A stretch of 64,000 bases of DNA, from contig JANQNW010000023.1 of NCBI GenBank assembly GCA_028279375.1, positions 1-64,000 on the forward strand, given 5' to 3'. This DNA is from Phycisphaerales bacterium (GTDB lineage: Bacteria; Planctomycetota; Phycisphaerae; Phycisphaerales; UBA1924). The notes below the pieces were generated by a model that saw nothing but the letters and a program-made list of their open reading frames with translations, ran no database searches and had not been told where the DNA came from. Shown here piece by piece: positions 22,620-33,289 of this stretch (the first letter of the stretch is position 1; each line of letters opens with the position of its first letter). Position numbers and translations under genes: made by a program.

Positions 22620-23378
22620 CTAGCCGCGTCGGCGACGACCGGTCAGCGCCACAGCTCCTGCAAGCAGGATCGCTGTGCTTCCGGGCGCTGGAACGATCTC
22701 GGCCGTAAAGCCGTATTGGTCGTTCACCGTGAACTCAGCAGTCGCGACGATCTCCCAGGCCTCACTCTCTTTGTCCCAGCTCACGAACTGGAAGGTGTCG
22801 ACCTCGTTGAGACCATCGTTTGTGAATGTGCTTTCTGTCGATGTGAAACTGAACCCGACGAAATCGCCTGTCTCGAACCCTGTCCACGCGAATGCGTCCG
22901 CTTCGTCGGCGCCGCTCGCATTCCATTCGAACTCGCCGCCAATCTGGTTGCGCCCGCCAAGGACGAACGCGTCGTTCAGATCGTCGCCATCATCGTTCGT
23001 CAGGTCGAAGACCTTCTCGGGAGCGTCCGACGTCATGAGGACGGTGTTCGGATTCGCGCCGCGCGCGACGGGTGGCATGTCCGCAAGTTGCTCATCAACG
23101 AGCGTCGCGAACGCGATTCCCATATCCGTTTCGAGCAGGACGAAGGTGACGAAGCCTTCAGTCTCGATCGCGCTGTCACTGAGCGAGAGGTGGATCGACT
23201 CCATCGCCTCGTCGGTGAACACGTCCATATCGGTGTCAAAGACGCCATCGACGACGCCGGCATTCATCTGAACGGTTCCACCGATCTGGTCGAGGAGCGC
23301 GAACGTCGCGGCGGCATGCGCCGTCTGTCCCGCGGCGCACAGCAGTGCGCCCGCAATCGCTGCTGATCTGAATGTCAT
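22620..23378 (-). CDS. Secreted protein with VPAPG-type C-terminal tail
   Basis: A 252-aa exported protein. The signal peptide is at about 1-22 (AAIAGALLCAAGQTAHA). The mature part is acidic and beta-rich (many D/E, T, F), with no recognised catalytic motif; segments such as FEWNASGADEADAFAWTGF and FTSTESTFTNDGLNEVDTF resemble the beta-sandwich proteins commonly carried by PEP-CTERM genes. The end is VPAPGSTAILLAGAVALTG followed by four Arg and Gly. The start at ATG 23378 has a purine-rich GAGAGAG leader; a longer frame from 23474 adds non-signal Arg/His-rich sequence and is rejected. It lies next to a second gene of the same class, in the same direction. Surface or extracellular location is inferred. 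Confidence 0.78.
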   Translation of the reverse strand: MTFRSAAIAGALLCAAGQTAHAAATFALLDQIGGTVQMNAGVVDGVFDTDMDVFTDEAMESIHLSLSDSAIETEGFVTFVLLETDMGIAFATLVDEQLADMPPVARGANPNTVLMTSDAPEKVFDLTNDDGDDLNDAFVLGGRNQIGGEFEWNASGADEADAFAWTGFETGDFVGFSFTSTESTFTNDGLNEVDTFQFVSWDKESEAWEIVATAEFTVNDQYGFTAEIVPAPGSTAILLAGAVALTGRRRRG

Positions 23379-23449
23379 CGAGACTCTCTCTTGCCCAGCG
23401 CTGCGGTGGAGGCGGGACAGCGCTGGATACAGATGCCTGTGCGTGTGCC

Positions 23450-23471
23450 CTCTCACGATCCGTCGTGAGAG
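23450..23471 (-). terminator. Hairpin after the upstream VPAPG gene
   Basis: A perfect 8-bp stem CTCTCACG/CGTGAGAG with a 6-nt loop, just beyond the stop of the gene ending at 23484. No T tract follows on the minus strand, so terminator function is uncertain. Confidence 0.35.
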
Positions 23472-23483
23472 CAAATCTGACTG

Positions 23484-24182
23484 TCAGCAGCGACGACGAC
23501 GGGTCGCCCCGAGGCCGCCCGCGGCGATCGCAAGCGCGGCGACGCCAGGAGCGGGAACGGTGGCCGTGCCCGTGTAAGCCGTATCTGCTGTGAAATCCCT
23601 GAAGCTGTTGGTCTCGTCGAGCGAGGCGCCCGGCGTGATGTTCGTGAGCGTGAAGGCAGCGTCGAAGACGCTGAAGTCATTCGCCAGATCGGTGATCCCG
23701 ATATTGGTGAGTTCGTCGGCGAGGTCGTTCGAGGCCTCGTAGGTCATGCCGCCTAAGGATGACGAGAGCACGGCGCCGGCGGTGTCCGCGGCGAAGAGGG
23801 TGCCCACGTTGAATGTGCCGCGGAGGATCTCGACAAACGTGCCGCTCACGCCGCGCGTGTCGTCGAGGATCTCGAAGAAGAACGTACCGGTGGTCTCCGC
23901 GATCGGGACGCCCGGGAGGGTGGCCGCGTCGACGTCGATCTCGATGGTGAGACGGGACTCGTAGACCCACGGCATCGCCGCGCCTTCCTGCGTCGCGTCT
24001 ACGACGAGGTCGACCATCACATCGGGCGAATACGACAGTTCGCCACCAAGCCCAACGTCGTTGCGGGAGTAACGCGTCTCCCGATCGGCGCTCGGGTCAT
24101 CGAACGTAAATGTGATCGCCGCAGGGGCGGCGCCTGCCATTGCGCAGACTCCGACCGCAGCGAACAGCGTGCGGCTGAACAT
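23484..24182 (-). CDS. Secreted protein with VPAPG-type C-terminal tail (Arg4-Cys end)
   Basis: A 232-aa exported protein. The signal peptide is at about 1-22 (LFAAVGVCAMAGAAPAA). The mature chain alternates beta-type segments (ITFTFDDPS, LTIEIDVDAATLPG, GTFFFEILDDTRG, GTFVEILRGTFN) with no enzyme motif. The C-terminus is VPAPGVAALAIAAGGLGAT then four Arg and a terminal Cys. The position of a Cys at the extreme end is unusual. AGGAG lies 6 nt before ATG 24182. It precedes a related gene (ending 22620) in the same direction, but a hairpin lies between them. No sequence relationship between the two mature domains is obvious beyond the tail. Confidence 0.78.
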   Translation of the reverse strand: MFSRTLFAAVGVCAMAGAAPAAITFTFDDPSADRETRYSRNDVGLGGELSYSPDVMVDLVVDATQEGAAMPWVYESRLTIEIDVDAATLPGVPIAETTGTFFFEILDDTRGVSGTFVEILRGTFNVGTLFAADTAGAVLSSSLGGMTYEASNDLADELTNIGITDLANDFSVFDAAFTLTNITPGASLDETNSFRDFTADTAYTGTATVPAPGVAALAIAAGGLGATRRRRC

Positions 24183-24435
24183 CTGAGACTCCTGTGCGCC
24201 GTTGTGCAGACAGCGCGGATTCCCTTGATAGACAGACCTATCGCCGGCCTGGCCATCGACCTAGTTTTTGTGCATCTAAACTCCAACCCCTGTGCGAGGG
24301 GTCTTCCTCACCATACCGCAGACGAACCGCGACACAAGCCTAATTCCGGGCAAACTCGCCTCATTTTTACTGGAGAACCGCTCGGGAGGGCATTCCCGGA
24401 CGGGGCGCCTCTACGGGCCAAATCCTGGGCCCGGA

Positions 24436-26085
24436 TCAGTCGACTGACTTGGAATCAACGTCGCCGAACATACTCAGGGCGCTCGCGCTGCGAATTCGGA
24501 CGTTGACAATCCGTCCGATCAGATCATCAGGCGCCGATGTCTTGGGCGCGTCGAAGAGCACGATCAGATCGCCGTCGGTTCGTGCGCACATCTGGACCGG
24601 CTGACCGACTGGATCTTCGACCTCCCGGATATCGGGCAGGTCGCCGTTGATCGTAAGGGCAAGCGGCTCATTCGCCCGCTTCTTGCGGCGCTTCCGCTCC
24701 TGGGCGCTGACGCCCTGCACAAAGACGCTCAACGTCCTGCCAATCTGCTGCTGGGACAAGTCGTCGCTAATCCGCTGCTGCACCTCGAGCAGTTCGTTAT
24801 TCCTGGCGCGCTTCACATCGTCAGGGATGTCATCCGGAATTCGATCAAAGGCGACGGTTCCGGGCCTGGGCGAGTACTTGAAGATAAAGCAGTTCTTGTA
24901 GCGCACGCGCTCCAGCAGCTCGATCGAGGCTTGGTGATCAGCGTCCGTTTCGCTCGGGAATCCCACGATCATGTCGCCCGCAATCGTCAGCGGTCGGTCG
25001 ATCTCCGGCTGGTCGACAATGGCGCGCGCTCGATCGATGAACTCGATGTACTCCTCAACCGAATAGCCGCGATTCATGCGCTCCAGAACGCTATTCGATC
25101 CGCTCTGGGCAGGGACATGCAGATAGCGGCAGATGCGCGGTGATTCACGCATCACCTCGAGCACGTCGTCTCCGAAATCTCGCGGATAGCTCGTCACGAA
25201 TCGAAGCCGCCGGATTCCCGGGACTTCCTCGTGGATGCGATGCAGCAGGTCGGCGAAGGTCGTCACGCGCTTCCCCCCGAAGGGATCCCTGCGGTGTCCG
25301 CCCTTATAGGAACGGCCCTTCTGCGGCTGCGTCACGCCTCCAATCGAAACTGCGGCGCCATGTTCGAATCGATAGTGATTCACCGTCTGGCCGAGAAGCG
25401 TCACTTCGACCACGCCCGCGTCCGCCAGTCGCCGGCACTCCTCCACAATGTGGTCAGGCGGGCGATGCATCTCGGCCCCGCGCGTGAACGGGACGACGCA
25501 GTAAGTGCAGAACTTGTTGCAGCCGCGCGTGATGCGGACATAGGCGCTCCCGCCATGATCCGTCGGGGAGATCGCCCTCGAGAGATCGAGCATCTCGAGG
25601 TCATCCGCGGCTGCGGCGAGCGTGCCGCTTCGTCTGCTCGTGTTGCCCTGGAGTGCGACCTCCCGGGCCGATCGATCGCCGTGATGGCCGTCATTGACGC
25701 TCTCGGCGACGAGCGACTGCCTCGTGCGGCAGGCGTTGTCGAGTAGCGATGGGAGTTTGTCCAGCTCGCCCGGCCCACAGAGGATGTCCACGACCGGCAT
25801 ACGCCGGATCAGATCTTCGCCGTCCCGCTCCGCCATGCAGCCAAGGACGCCGACGACCAGACCGGGCTCCTCCTTCTTGCGAAGCGCAACTTCGCCCAGG
25901 CGGGACCGGACTTTCTGCTCCGCCAGATCCCGGACCGAGCAGGTGTTGTAGAGCACGACATCCGCCTCGTCGGCGTTGCCGGTCATGCGATAGCCAAGAG
26001 ACTGCAACTGGCCCTGGACAAGCTCAGAGTCGAGCTCGTTCATCTGGCAACCGAAGGTCTCGAGATAGACACGCGCTCCGGGCAT
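24436..26085 (-). CDS. miaB: tRNA-2-methylthio-N6-dimethylallyladenosine synthase
   Basis: A radical SAM methylthiotransferase acting on A37 of tRNAs reading U-starting codons. The N-terminal UPF0004 domain has its three cluster cysteines, Cys13, Cys49 and Cys83 (FGCQMN, NTCSVR, GCMAER). The SAM triad is Cys189, Cys193 and Cys196 (RGCNKFCTYC). The C-terminal TRAM domain is at about 435-535. Length is 549 aa against about 440-475 for most MiaB. The extra comes from an insertion before the SAM domain (about 125-170), a basic insertion after the GQTVNHY motif (about 240-275) and a Lys/Arg-rich stretch in the TRAM region. ATG 26085 has no Shine-Dalgarno but a promoter ending 9 nt upstream. Confidence 0.95.
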   Translation of the reverse strand: MPGARVYLETFGCQMNELDSELVQGQLQSLGYRMTGNADEADVVLYNTCSVRDLAEQKVRSRLGEVALRKKEEPGLVVGVLGCMAERDGEDLIRRMPVVDILCGPGELDKLPSLLDNACRTRQSLVAESVNDGHHGDRSAREVALQGNTSRRSGTLAAAADDLEMLDLSRAISPTDHGGSAYVRITRGCNKFCTYCVVPFTRGAEMHRPPDHIVEECRRLADAGVVEVTLLGQTVNHYRFEHGAAVSIGGVTQPQKGRSYKGGHRRDPFGGKRVTTFADLLHRIHEEVPGIRRLRFVTSYPRDFGDDVLEVMRESPRICRYLHVPAQSGSNSVLERMNRGYSVEEYIEFIDRARAIVDQPEIDRPLTIAGDMIVGFPSETDADHQASIELLERVRYKNCFIFKYSPRPGTVAFDRIPDDIPDDVKRARNNELLEVQQRISDDLSQQQIGRTLSVFVQGVSAQERKRRKKRANEPLALTINGDLPDIREVEDPVGQPVQMCARTDGDLIVLFDAPKTSAPDDLIGRIVNVRIRSASALSMFGDVDSKSVD

Positions 26086-26094
26086 GGGACATGC

Positions 26095-26123
26095 AGGGTA
26101 GGCGGAGACGTAGCCACGCTCAA
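26095..26123 (-). promoter_or_regulatory. miaB promoter, near-leaderless
   Basis: Minus-strand TTGAGC (26118-26123), a 17-bp spacer and TACCCT (26095-26100). The -10 ends 9 nt before the miaB ATG, leaving at most a 2-3 nt leader. Confidence 0.6.
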
Positions 26124-26198
26124 AGGGAATCGCAGCGCAGGTCGCTCTCCTGCAATAGGATCAGCCGCCTGACGCCGGCCGTACCCGGAGAAGAGAGC

Positions 26199-28522
<2,324 letters not shown>

Positions 28523-28673
28523 ATCTCCTTCGCGTGTCTCGTGCGGGACAAGCAACGCGGCGCGCGTGACATGTCCCGGCGCTGCGGTTCTTTCGGCTTG
28601 CCTCGGGCGCCGCAACACCTAGCCTGCCAGAGTTGGCGGGGAGCAACTCGCCGTCGACAGACCGACTGATGAC

Positions 28674-28716
28674 TGACAGGACCGAAGAACGCCGCTCTTC
28701 GGTCCTGTCAATTTTT
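28674..28716 (+). terminator. Strong intrinsic terminator after obg
   Basis: A perfect 15-bp stem TGACAGGACCGAAGA (28674-28688) with its complement at 28696-28710 and a 7-nt loop, followed by ATTTTT. It lies 150 bp beyond the obg stop and before the convergent ald gene. Confidence 0.88.
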
Positions 28717-28758
28717 GAGCGCAAGAGAAATGCGCGTGATATCAGTTGGTGATGATGC

Positions 28759-29871
28759 TCAGGCGGGGACGACCTGCAGGCCGTGCGCTTCGGCGACCGG
28801 CTCATTGAAGAGCGCTCCGCCGTCCATATTGATCGCGGGACGGAACCAGCGATCCTCATCCGCCAGTCGATGAGCGCCCTCACGCGCGAGCTTCAGCACC
28901 CATGGAAGGGTCGCATTCGTCAACGCCTGCGTGCTCGTGCGTCCAACGGCGCCCGGCATGTTCGCGACGCAGTAGTGGACGATGTCGTCAACGATGTAGG
29001 TGGGATTGCTGTGCGTCGTGGGCTTGGCCGTCTCGACGCAACCGCCCTGATCGATGGCGACATCGACGATCACGGCGCCCGGCTTCATGCGCCTCAGGTC
29101 GTTGCGCGTGACGAGCATCGGCGCCTTGGCGGCGTGAATCAGCACGGCGCCGATGACGAGATCCGAGATCTCAAGGTACTTCCGAATCGCGTGGATCTCG
29201 GAGTAGATCGTGGTCACGTTCGCCGGCATGACCTCCGAGAGATAGCGCAGGCGATCGAGATCGATGTCGAGCAACGTGACATTGGCTCCGAGGCCGGCGG
29301 CCATCCATGCGGCGTTTGTGCCGACCACGCCGCCACCGAGGATCAGCACCTCGCCCGGCTCAACACCAGGGACGCCGCCCAGGAGAATGCCGCGTCCTTC
29401 CTGCGGTCTCTCCAGATACTTCGCGCCCTGCTGCACCGACAGCTTCCCGGCGACTTCGCTCATCGGCGTGAGCAGCGGGAGCGAGATCTTCCCGCCGGGC
29501 GCCGGCGCTTCGAGCGTCTCATAGGCGATGCAGCAGGCGCCGGACTCGAGACAGCCGAGTGTGAGATCCTTGCCCGCGGCGAAGTGGAAGTAGGTGAAGA
29601 CCTGCTGGCCGCGACGCATGAGCTTGATCTCCTGCGGCTGTGGCTCCTTGACCTTGACGATCATGTCCGCGGCGCCCCAGATGCCTTCGGCGGTGTCGAC
29701 GATCTCGGCGCCTGCGGCGATGTACTGGTCATCCGTGAATCCGGAGCCGACGCCGCCATTCTTCTGGATGAGCACCTTGTGCCCATCCTTGACGAGCAAC
29801 TCGGCGCCGACGGGCAGCAGGCCGATTCGATACTCATCCGATTTCACTTCGCTGGGGACACCGACGATCAT
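28759..29871 (-). CDS. ald: Alanine dehydrogenase
   Basis: NAD-dependent oxidative deamination of L-alanine to pyruvate and ammonium. The N-terminus is MIVGVPSEVKSDEYRIGLLP with the substrate-binding Arg and the later KVKEPQ (Lys). YFHFAAGKDLT, the Rossmann motif ILGGGVVGTNAAWMAAGLGA (about 168-187) and DVAIDQGGCVETAKPTTH are all as in the family. Length 370 aa matches. Start ATG 29871 has GGAG about 7 nt upstream; a much longer upstream frame is Arg/Pro-rich and not credible. It is divergent from the secreted orphan at 30148 and convergent with obg. Confidence 0.95.
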   Translation of the reverse strand: MIVGVPSEVKSDEYRIGLLPVGAELLVKDGHKVLIQKNGGVGSGFTDDQYIAAGAEIVDTAEGIWGAADMIVKVKEPQPQEIKLMRRGQQVFTYFHFAAGKDLTLGCLESGACCIAYETLEAPAPGGKISLPLLTPMSEVAGKLSVQQGAKYLERPQEGRGILLGGVPGVEPGEVLILGGGVVGTNAAWMAAGLGANVTLLDIDLDRLRYLSEVMPANVTTIYSEIHAIRKYLEISDLVIGAVLIHAAKAPMLVTRNDLRRMKPGAVIVDVAIDQGGCVETAKPTTHSNPTYIVDDIVHYCVANMPGAVGRTSTQALTNATLPWVLKLAREGAHRLADEDRWFRPAINMDGGALFNEPVAEAHGLQVVPA

Positions 29872-30086
29872 GATCACTCTCCGGGTGCGGCCTTCTCGCG
29901 CCGATGGCCGCGAGGGCGCAGTCAATGGAAAACATCTGGAAGGTTGGAGACGCCGCCTGCCCACCTGAGAGGACGGCGCGGGCAGAGATTGTAAGAAGAA
30001 GGCGACATCCGCGCGCGATCCCGGAAGACCCCGATCCCGGGCTCTCGGGGCCGGAGGGGCAGGGCTGCGCCCCGGCGCGTGCCCGC

Positions 30087-30092
30087 TAGAAT
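30087..30092 (+). promoter_or_regulatory. -10 of the large secreted orphan gene
   Basis: TAGAAT about 55 nt before ATG 30148; the leader contains GGAGAG near the start. No clear -35 is visible in the GC-rich sequence upstream. Confidence 0.4.
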
Positions 30093-30147
30093 CCACGGCC
30101 CACCCCGCGCGATTGCGGGACGCCCCCCGAATGGAGAGCGGACACCG

Positions 30148-32205
30148 ATGGTTCATTCCGGTTTGCGAGGACTCAACGCGCCGCAGGCGCACCTTCCGTC
30201 ACGGCTTCTGGCCGCGCTGGCGTCGCTGGCCCTGATGGCGCCCATCGCGCTCGCGCAGGCCAACGGCTACGACCCGCCGCGATCGTCCGAAGAGTCGGTG
30301 GATGATGTGAACAGCCTGCTGGGCTTCGTCGCCGATGATGAGCGCGCCGAAGACGTGCTCTTCCCGGCGCTGGCAGACCTGGAGGCGCCTCCCGGGGCGC
30401 TGACTGATGTGCGCCGCGCCGCGATGATGGCGACGAACCACCCGTCGTGGGGCGTCGTCCGTGGATGGGCGCAGGGCGAGGCTCAGGTCGCCGCGCTCGA
30501 CGCGATGCGTGAGATTACGGAGTTCCAGACGCCGTTCCTCTTCTCGTTCCCGTATGGAAGCGGCGCCAGCAGCGAGTTCGCTGACGTCGGACTGTCCGTG
30601 ACGTTCGGAGAGAACAATCTGCTCGCGATGGCGAGCTTCGACTATCTCGACGCGCTCGACGAACTGGCGATGCTCGTCCATGTCGAGGCGACGCGACTGG
30701 CGGCCGCCGGAGAGGTGGGCGAAGCGCTCGATCTACTCGTTCGTCTCACGCGACTCGGTCGCATCACGCTCGACCGTGTCTTCGCCCAGGAGCACTACTG
30801 GGGATATGGCACGATGCGCCTCGCGCTCGAGCGCATGCGGGACATCGCCTACGTCTTTGACGAGAGCGCGAGCGTCGATGACTACGCCGACGCCGTCGCA
30901 GAACTCGATCCACGCGATATGGCACTGGACCGGCTGGAGATTCCTCTCGGCGAGAAGCATGCAGCGCTACAGATGATCGTCGAGACGATCGAGTTTCGCG
31001 GCGAGCCGAATCCGGACAGCTTCGCTCCGACGCTGGCGCGCATGTCCGCCGCCGAGCGTGAGCTGCGCCTTTTCTCGCAGGCGGCCCGATGGGATGCGAT
31101 CGCTGAGAATCACAAGGGCTGGTATGAGACGCTCGACATGCTGCGCGGACTGTATGACGACTGGCTCCTCCGCTGGAAGCTCAGTCCGCACGAGTCAATC
31201 AGCGAGATGACGGAATACCAGCGAATGGACAAGGCGTACTTCGCCATGCTGGATGAGGTGATCGGCGATCTCGAGCCGCTCTTCGCAGAGCGGCTCAGAC
31301 TGCGCCTTGAGGCCGCGGGCACGCGCACGGCGCTCGCGGTGATGGCCTATCACAAGCGATATGACAATTGGCCTTCGCCGCTGTCTGCGGTCCGCCCGCG
31401 ATTCATCGATGAAATTGATCTTGACCCATTTGATCCGAGCGAATCGCACAAGGTCGATTACCTGCAGTACTTCGTGCCGGTTCGAGACTTCCGCAAGAAC
31501 GAGCGCGTCGATCCGGATCCGTATGTGATTGACATCGTCTCCGGCGGCGCCGACGAGGCCGAGGCCGCGCTCGTGCAGCAATTCGTCGCCGTTCTCCAGG
31601 AGATTCTGGTCGAGACGATCAACAACATGAGCGATGAGGATATCGCGGCGCAGCGCATCGATGAATTGGTGCGCATCCTTGCAGAGAAGGGCGCCAACGC
31701 AGAGAATCTCGATGAGCACTTCGATGAGATCCTGGCGCTTTCCGAGGAGGTCGAGGACGTTGATGATGGCGCCGCGTTCTATGACGCGATGCGCCTTGCT
31801 TTCAGCGAGCGAGGCCTGCCTCCGGAGATCGTTGATCGCTCGCGCTCAACGGGCGACGCCTCCGAGCCTGAGTCCGAGGAGGATCGCGAGTTCACGTTGC
31901 AAGCTTTTGAAGGAGCTCTGAGTGACGAGCGAGTGAGCGGCGTCGTCAACGCCTACCGGGGTGAAGTGAGCGTTGATGATCAACGCGTCGTACTTCTGGT
32001 GCTCGTGCAGTCTCTGATGCGCCAGGGAATCCTCGAGACCGTCGGGGGCGAGGGCGGTGGATTCTCAGTCACGCTCGACGACTCCACATTCGTCCTCTAC
32101 TCGCTGGGCTCTGACGGCGCTCGCAACTGGGCGAAGACTGTCGGTCCAGGCGGCGCCGACGTCCTCATGTGGCCCCCCATGATGAGTCTCCAGCGCGATC
32201 GTTGA
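30148..32205 (+). CDS. Large secreted protein of unknown function
   Basis: A 685-aa exported protein. The signal peptide spans about 18-37 (LLAALASLALMAPIALAQA) after a short basic N-terminus. The mature part is mostly alpha-helical, very acidic toward the C-terminus (about 440-600, with many E/D-rich helices such as DEAEAALVQQFVAVLQEILVE), and has no recognised enzyme motif. Its middle (AYHKRYDNWPSPLSAVRPRFIDEIDLDPFDPS) and the end (VLYSLGSDGARNWAK, DVLMWPP) resemble the assembly-platform or pseudopilin-like helices of Planctomycetota secreted proteins, but I could not assign a family. No dockerin or VPAPG tail is present. GGAGAG precedes ATG 30148. A promoter for trxB overlaps its stop codon. 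Confidence 0.75.
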   Translation: MVHSGLRGLNAPQAHLPSRLLAALASLALMAPIALAQANGYDPPRSSEESVDDVNSLLGFVADDERAEDVLFPALADLEAPPGALTDVRRAAMMATNHPSWGVVRGWAQGEAQVAALDAMREITEFQTPFLFSFPYGSGASSEFADVGLSVTFGENNLLAMASFDYLDALDELAMLVHVEATRLAAAGEVGEALDLLVRLTRLGRITLDRVFAQEHYWGYGTMRLALERMRDIAYVFDESASVDDYADAVAELDPRDMALDRLEIPLGEKHAALQMIVETIEFRGEPNPDSFAPTLARMSAAERELRLFSQAARWDAIAENHKGWYETLDMLRGLYDDWLLRWKLSPHESISEMTEYQRMDKAYFAMLDEVIGDLEPLFAERLRLRLEAAGTRTALAVMAYHKRYDNWPSPLSAVRPRFIDEIDLDPFDPSESHKVDYLQYFVPVRDFRKNERVDPDPYVIDIVSGGADEAEAALVQQFVAVLQEILVETINNMSDEDIAAQRIDELVRILAEKGANAENLDEHFDEILALSEEVEDVDDGAAFYDAMRLAFSERGLPPEIVDRSRSTGDASEPESEEDREFTLQAFEGALSDERVSGVVNAYRGEVSVDDQRVVLLVLVQSLMRQGILETVGGEGGGFSVTLDDSTFVLYSLGSDGARNWAKTVGPGGADVLMWPPMMSLQRDR

Positions 32206-32231
32206 CATCTGCCCACTAGTCGGCGAATACT
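32202..32231 (+). promoter_or_regulatory. trxB promoter overlapping the upstream stop codon
   Basis: Perfect -35 TTGACA (32202-32207, containing the TGA stop of the preceding gene), an 18-bp spacer and AATACT (32226-32231). The leader is about 70 nt, with AAGGA 6 nt before the trxB ATG. Confidence 0.55.
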
Positions 32232-32305
32232 CCCGCCTTCCGGATCGTTGATCCGCCTCGGGTCCCGCTGTGGGGCCTCCTGACCGCGTCAGCCAAGGAA
32301 TCCCT

Positions 32306-33289
32306 ATGAGCGAGAACGGCTCCAGCGTCCATCGTGTCGTCATCATCGGCTCCGGCCCCGCGGGCTGGACGGCCGCCATCTACGCGTCCCGCGCCGAACT
32401 CGATCCGGTCTGCGTCATCGGTGTGCCGCGCCAGGATCCCTCGCCGGTGCTTCCCGGCGGTCAGCTCATGCTCACGACCGACGTCGAGAACTACCCGGGA
32501 TTTCCCGAGGGCGTCTCCGGGCCGGAGATGATGGATATGTTCCAGAAGCAGGCGGAGCGCTTTGGAACGAAGGTCGTCAACGAGGACGTGCAGTCCTGCG
32601 ATTTCTCATCGCGACCCTTCAAGCTGAAGCTTGGAAGCGGTGAGGAGATGCTCGCGCATTCCGTGATCATCGCGACGGGCGCCACGGCCAACTGGCTCGG
32701 CCTCGAGAACGAACTGCGTCTTGCCACCGGCGGTGGCGGCGTCTCAGCATGCGCCGTGTGCGACGGCGCGCTTCCCATCTTCCGCGACCAGCACCTGGCG
32801 GTCGTCGGCGGCGGCGACAGTGCGATGGAGGAGGCGACCTTTCTCACGAAGTTCGCCTCGAGGGTCAGCGTGATTCACCGGCGCGATTCACTGCGCGCCA
32901 GCAAGATCATGCAGGAGCGTTATCTCTCGCAGCCCAACGCCGAGGTCGTCTGGAACAAGACCGTCGTCGATGTGCTCGGCGATGAGCGGATCACCGGCGT
33001 CGTGCTCGAGGACACGGTTACAGGCGAACGATCAGAGATGGAGGTCGCGGGTCTGTTCATCGCGATCGGCCATACACCCGCAACGAAGTTCATCGAAGAC
33101 GCGGGCATCGAGCTCGAGGACACCGGCTACATCAAGCTCGGCGGTCACTCCAGCGCGACGAATATTGACGGCGTCTTCGCAGCAGGCGACGTGGCGGACT
33201 CCGAGTACCGGCAGGCGATCACGGCCGCAGGGATGGGCTGCATGGCGGCGCTGGACGCCGAGCGCTGGCTTGGCGCGAAGGGACTCTAG
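32306..33289 (+). CDS. trxB: Thioredoxin-disulfide reductase
   Basis: A 327-aa NADPH-dependent flavoenzyme that reduces thioredoxin. FAD-binding GSGPAG (15-20), GGQLMLTTDVENYPGFPEG, the redox pair Cys149-Ala-Val-Cys152 (SACAVCDGA), the NADPH-binding GGGDSAMEEATFL and HRRDSLRASKIMQ, and the C-terminal FAAGDVADSEYRQAITAAGMGCMAA are all present. AAGGA 6 nt before ATG 32306 sets the start. The last four bases (CTAG) are shared with the stop of the convergent antiporter gene, which reads TAG on both strands. Confidence 0.96.
   Translation: MSENGSSVHRVVIIGSGPAGWTAAIYASRAELDPVCVIGVPRQDPSPVLPGGQLMLTTDVENYPGFPEGVSGPEMMDMFQKQAERFGTKVVNEDVQSCDFSSRPFKLKLGSGEEMLAHSVIIATGATANWLGLENELRLATGGGGVSACAVCDGALPIFRDQHLAVVGGGDSAMEEATFLTKFASRVSVIHRRDSLRASKIMQERYLSQPNAEVVWNKTVVDVLGDERITGVVLEDTVTGERSEMEVAGLFIAIGHTPATKFIEDAGIELEDTGYIKLGGHSSATNIDGVFAAGDVADSEYRQAITAAGMGCMAALDAERWLGAKGL

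Noticed and set aside
28783-29994. 403-codon open frame antisense to ald
   Set aside because: Same reason: it mirrors the alanine dehydrogenase and its product is Arg/His/Asp-rich with no motif.
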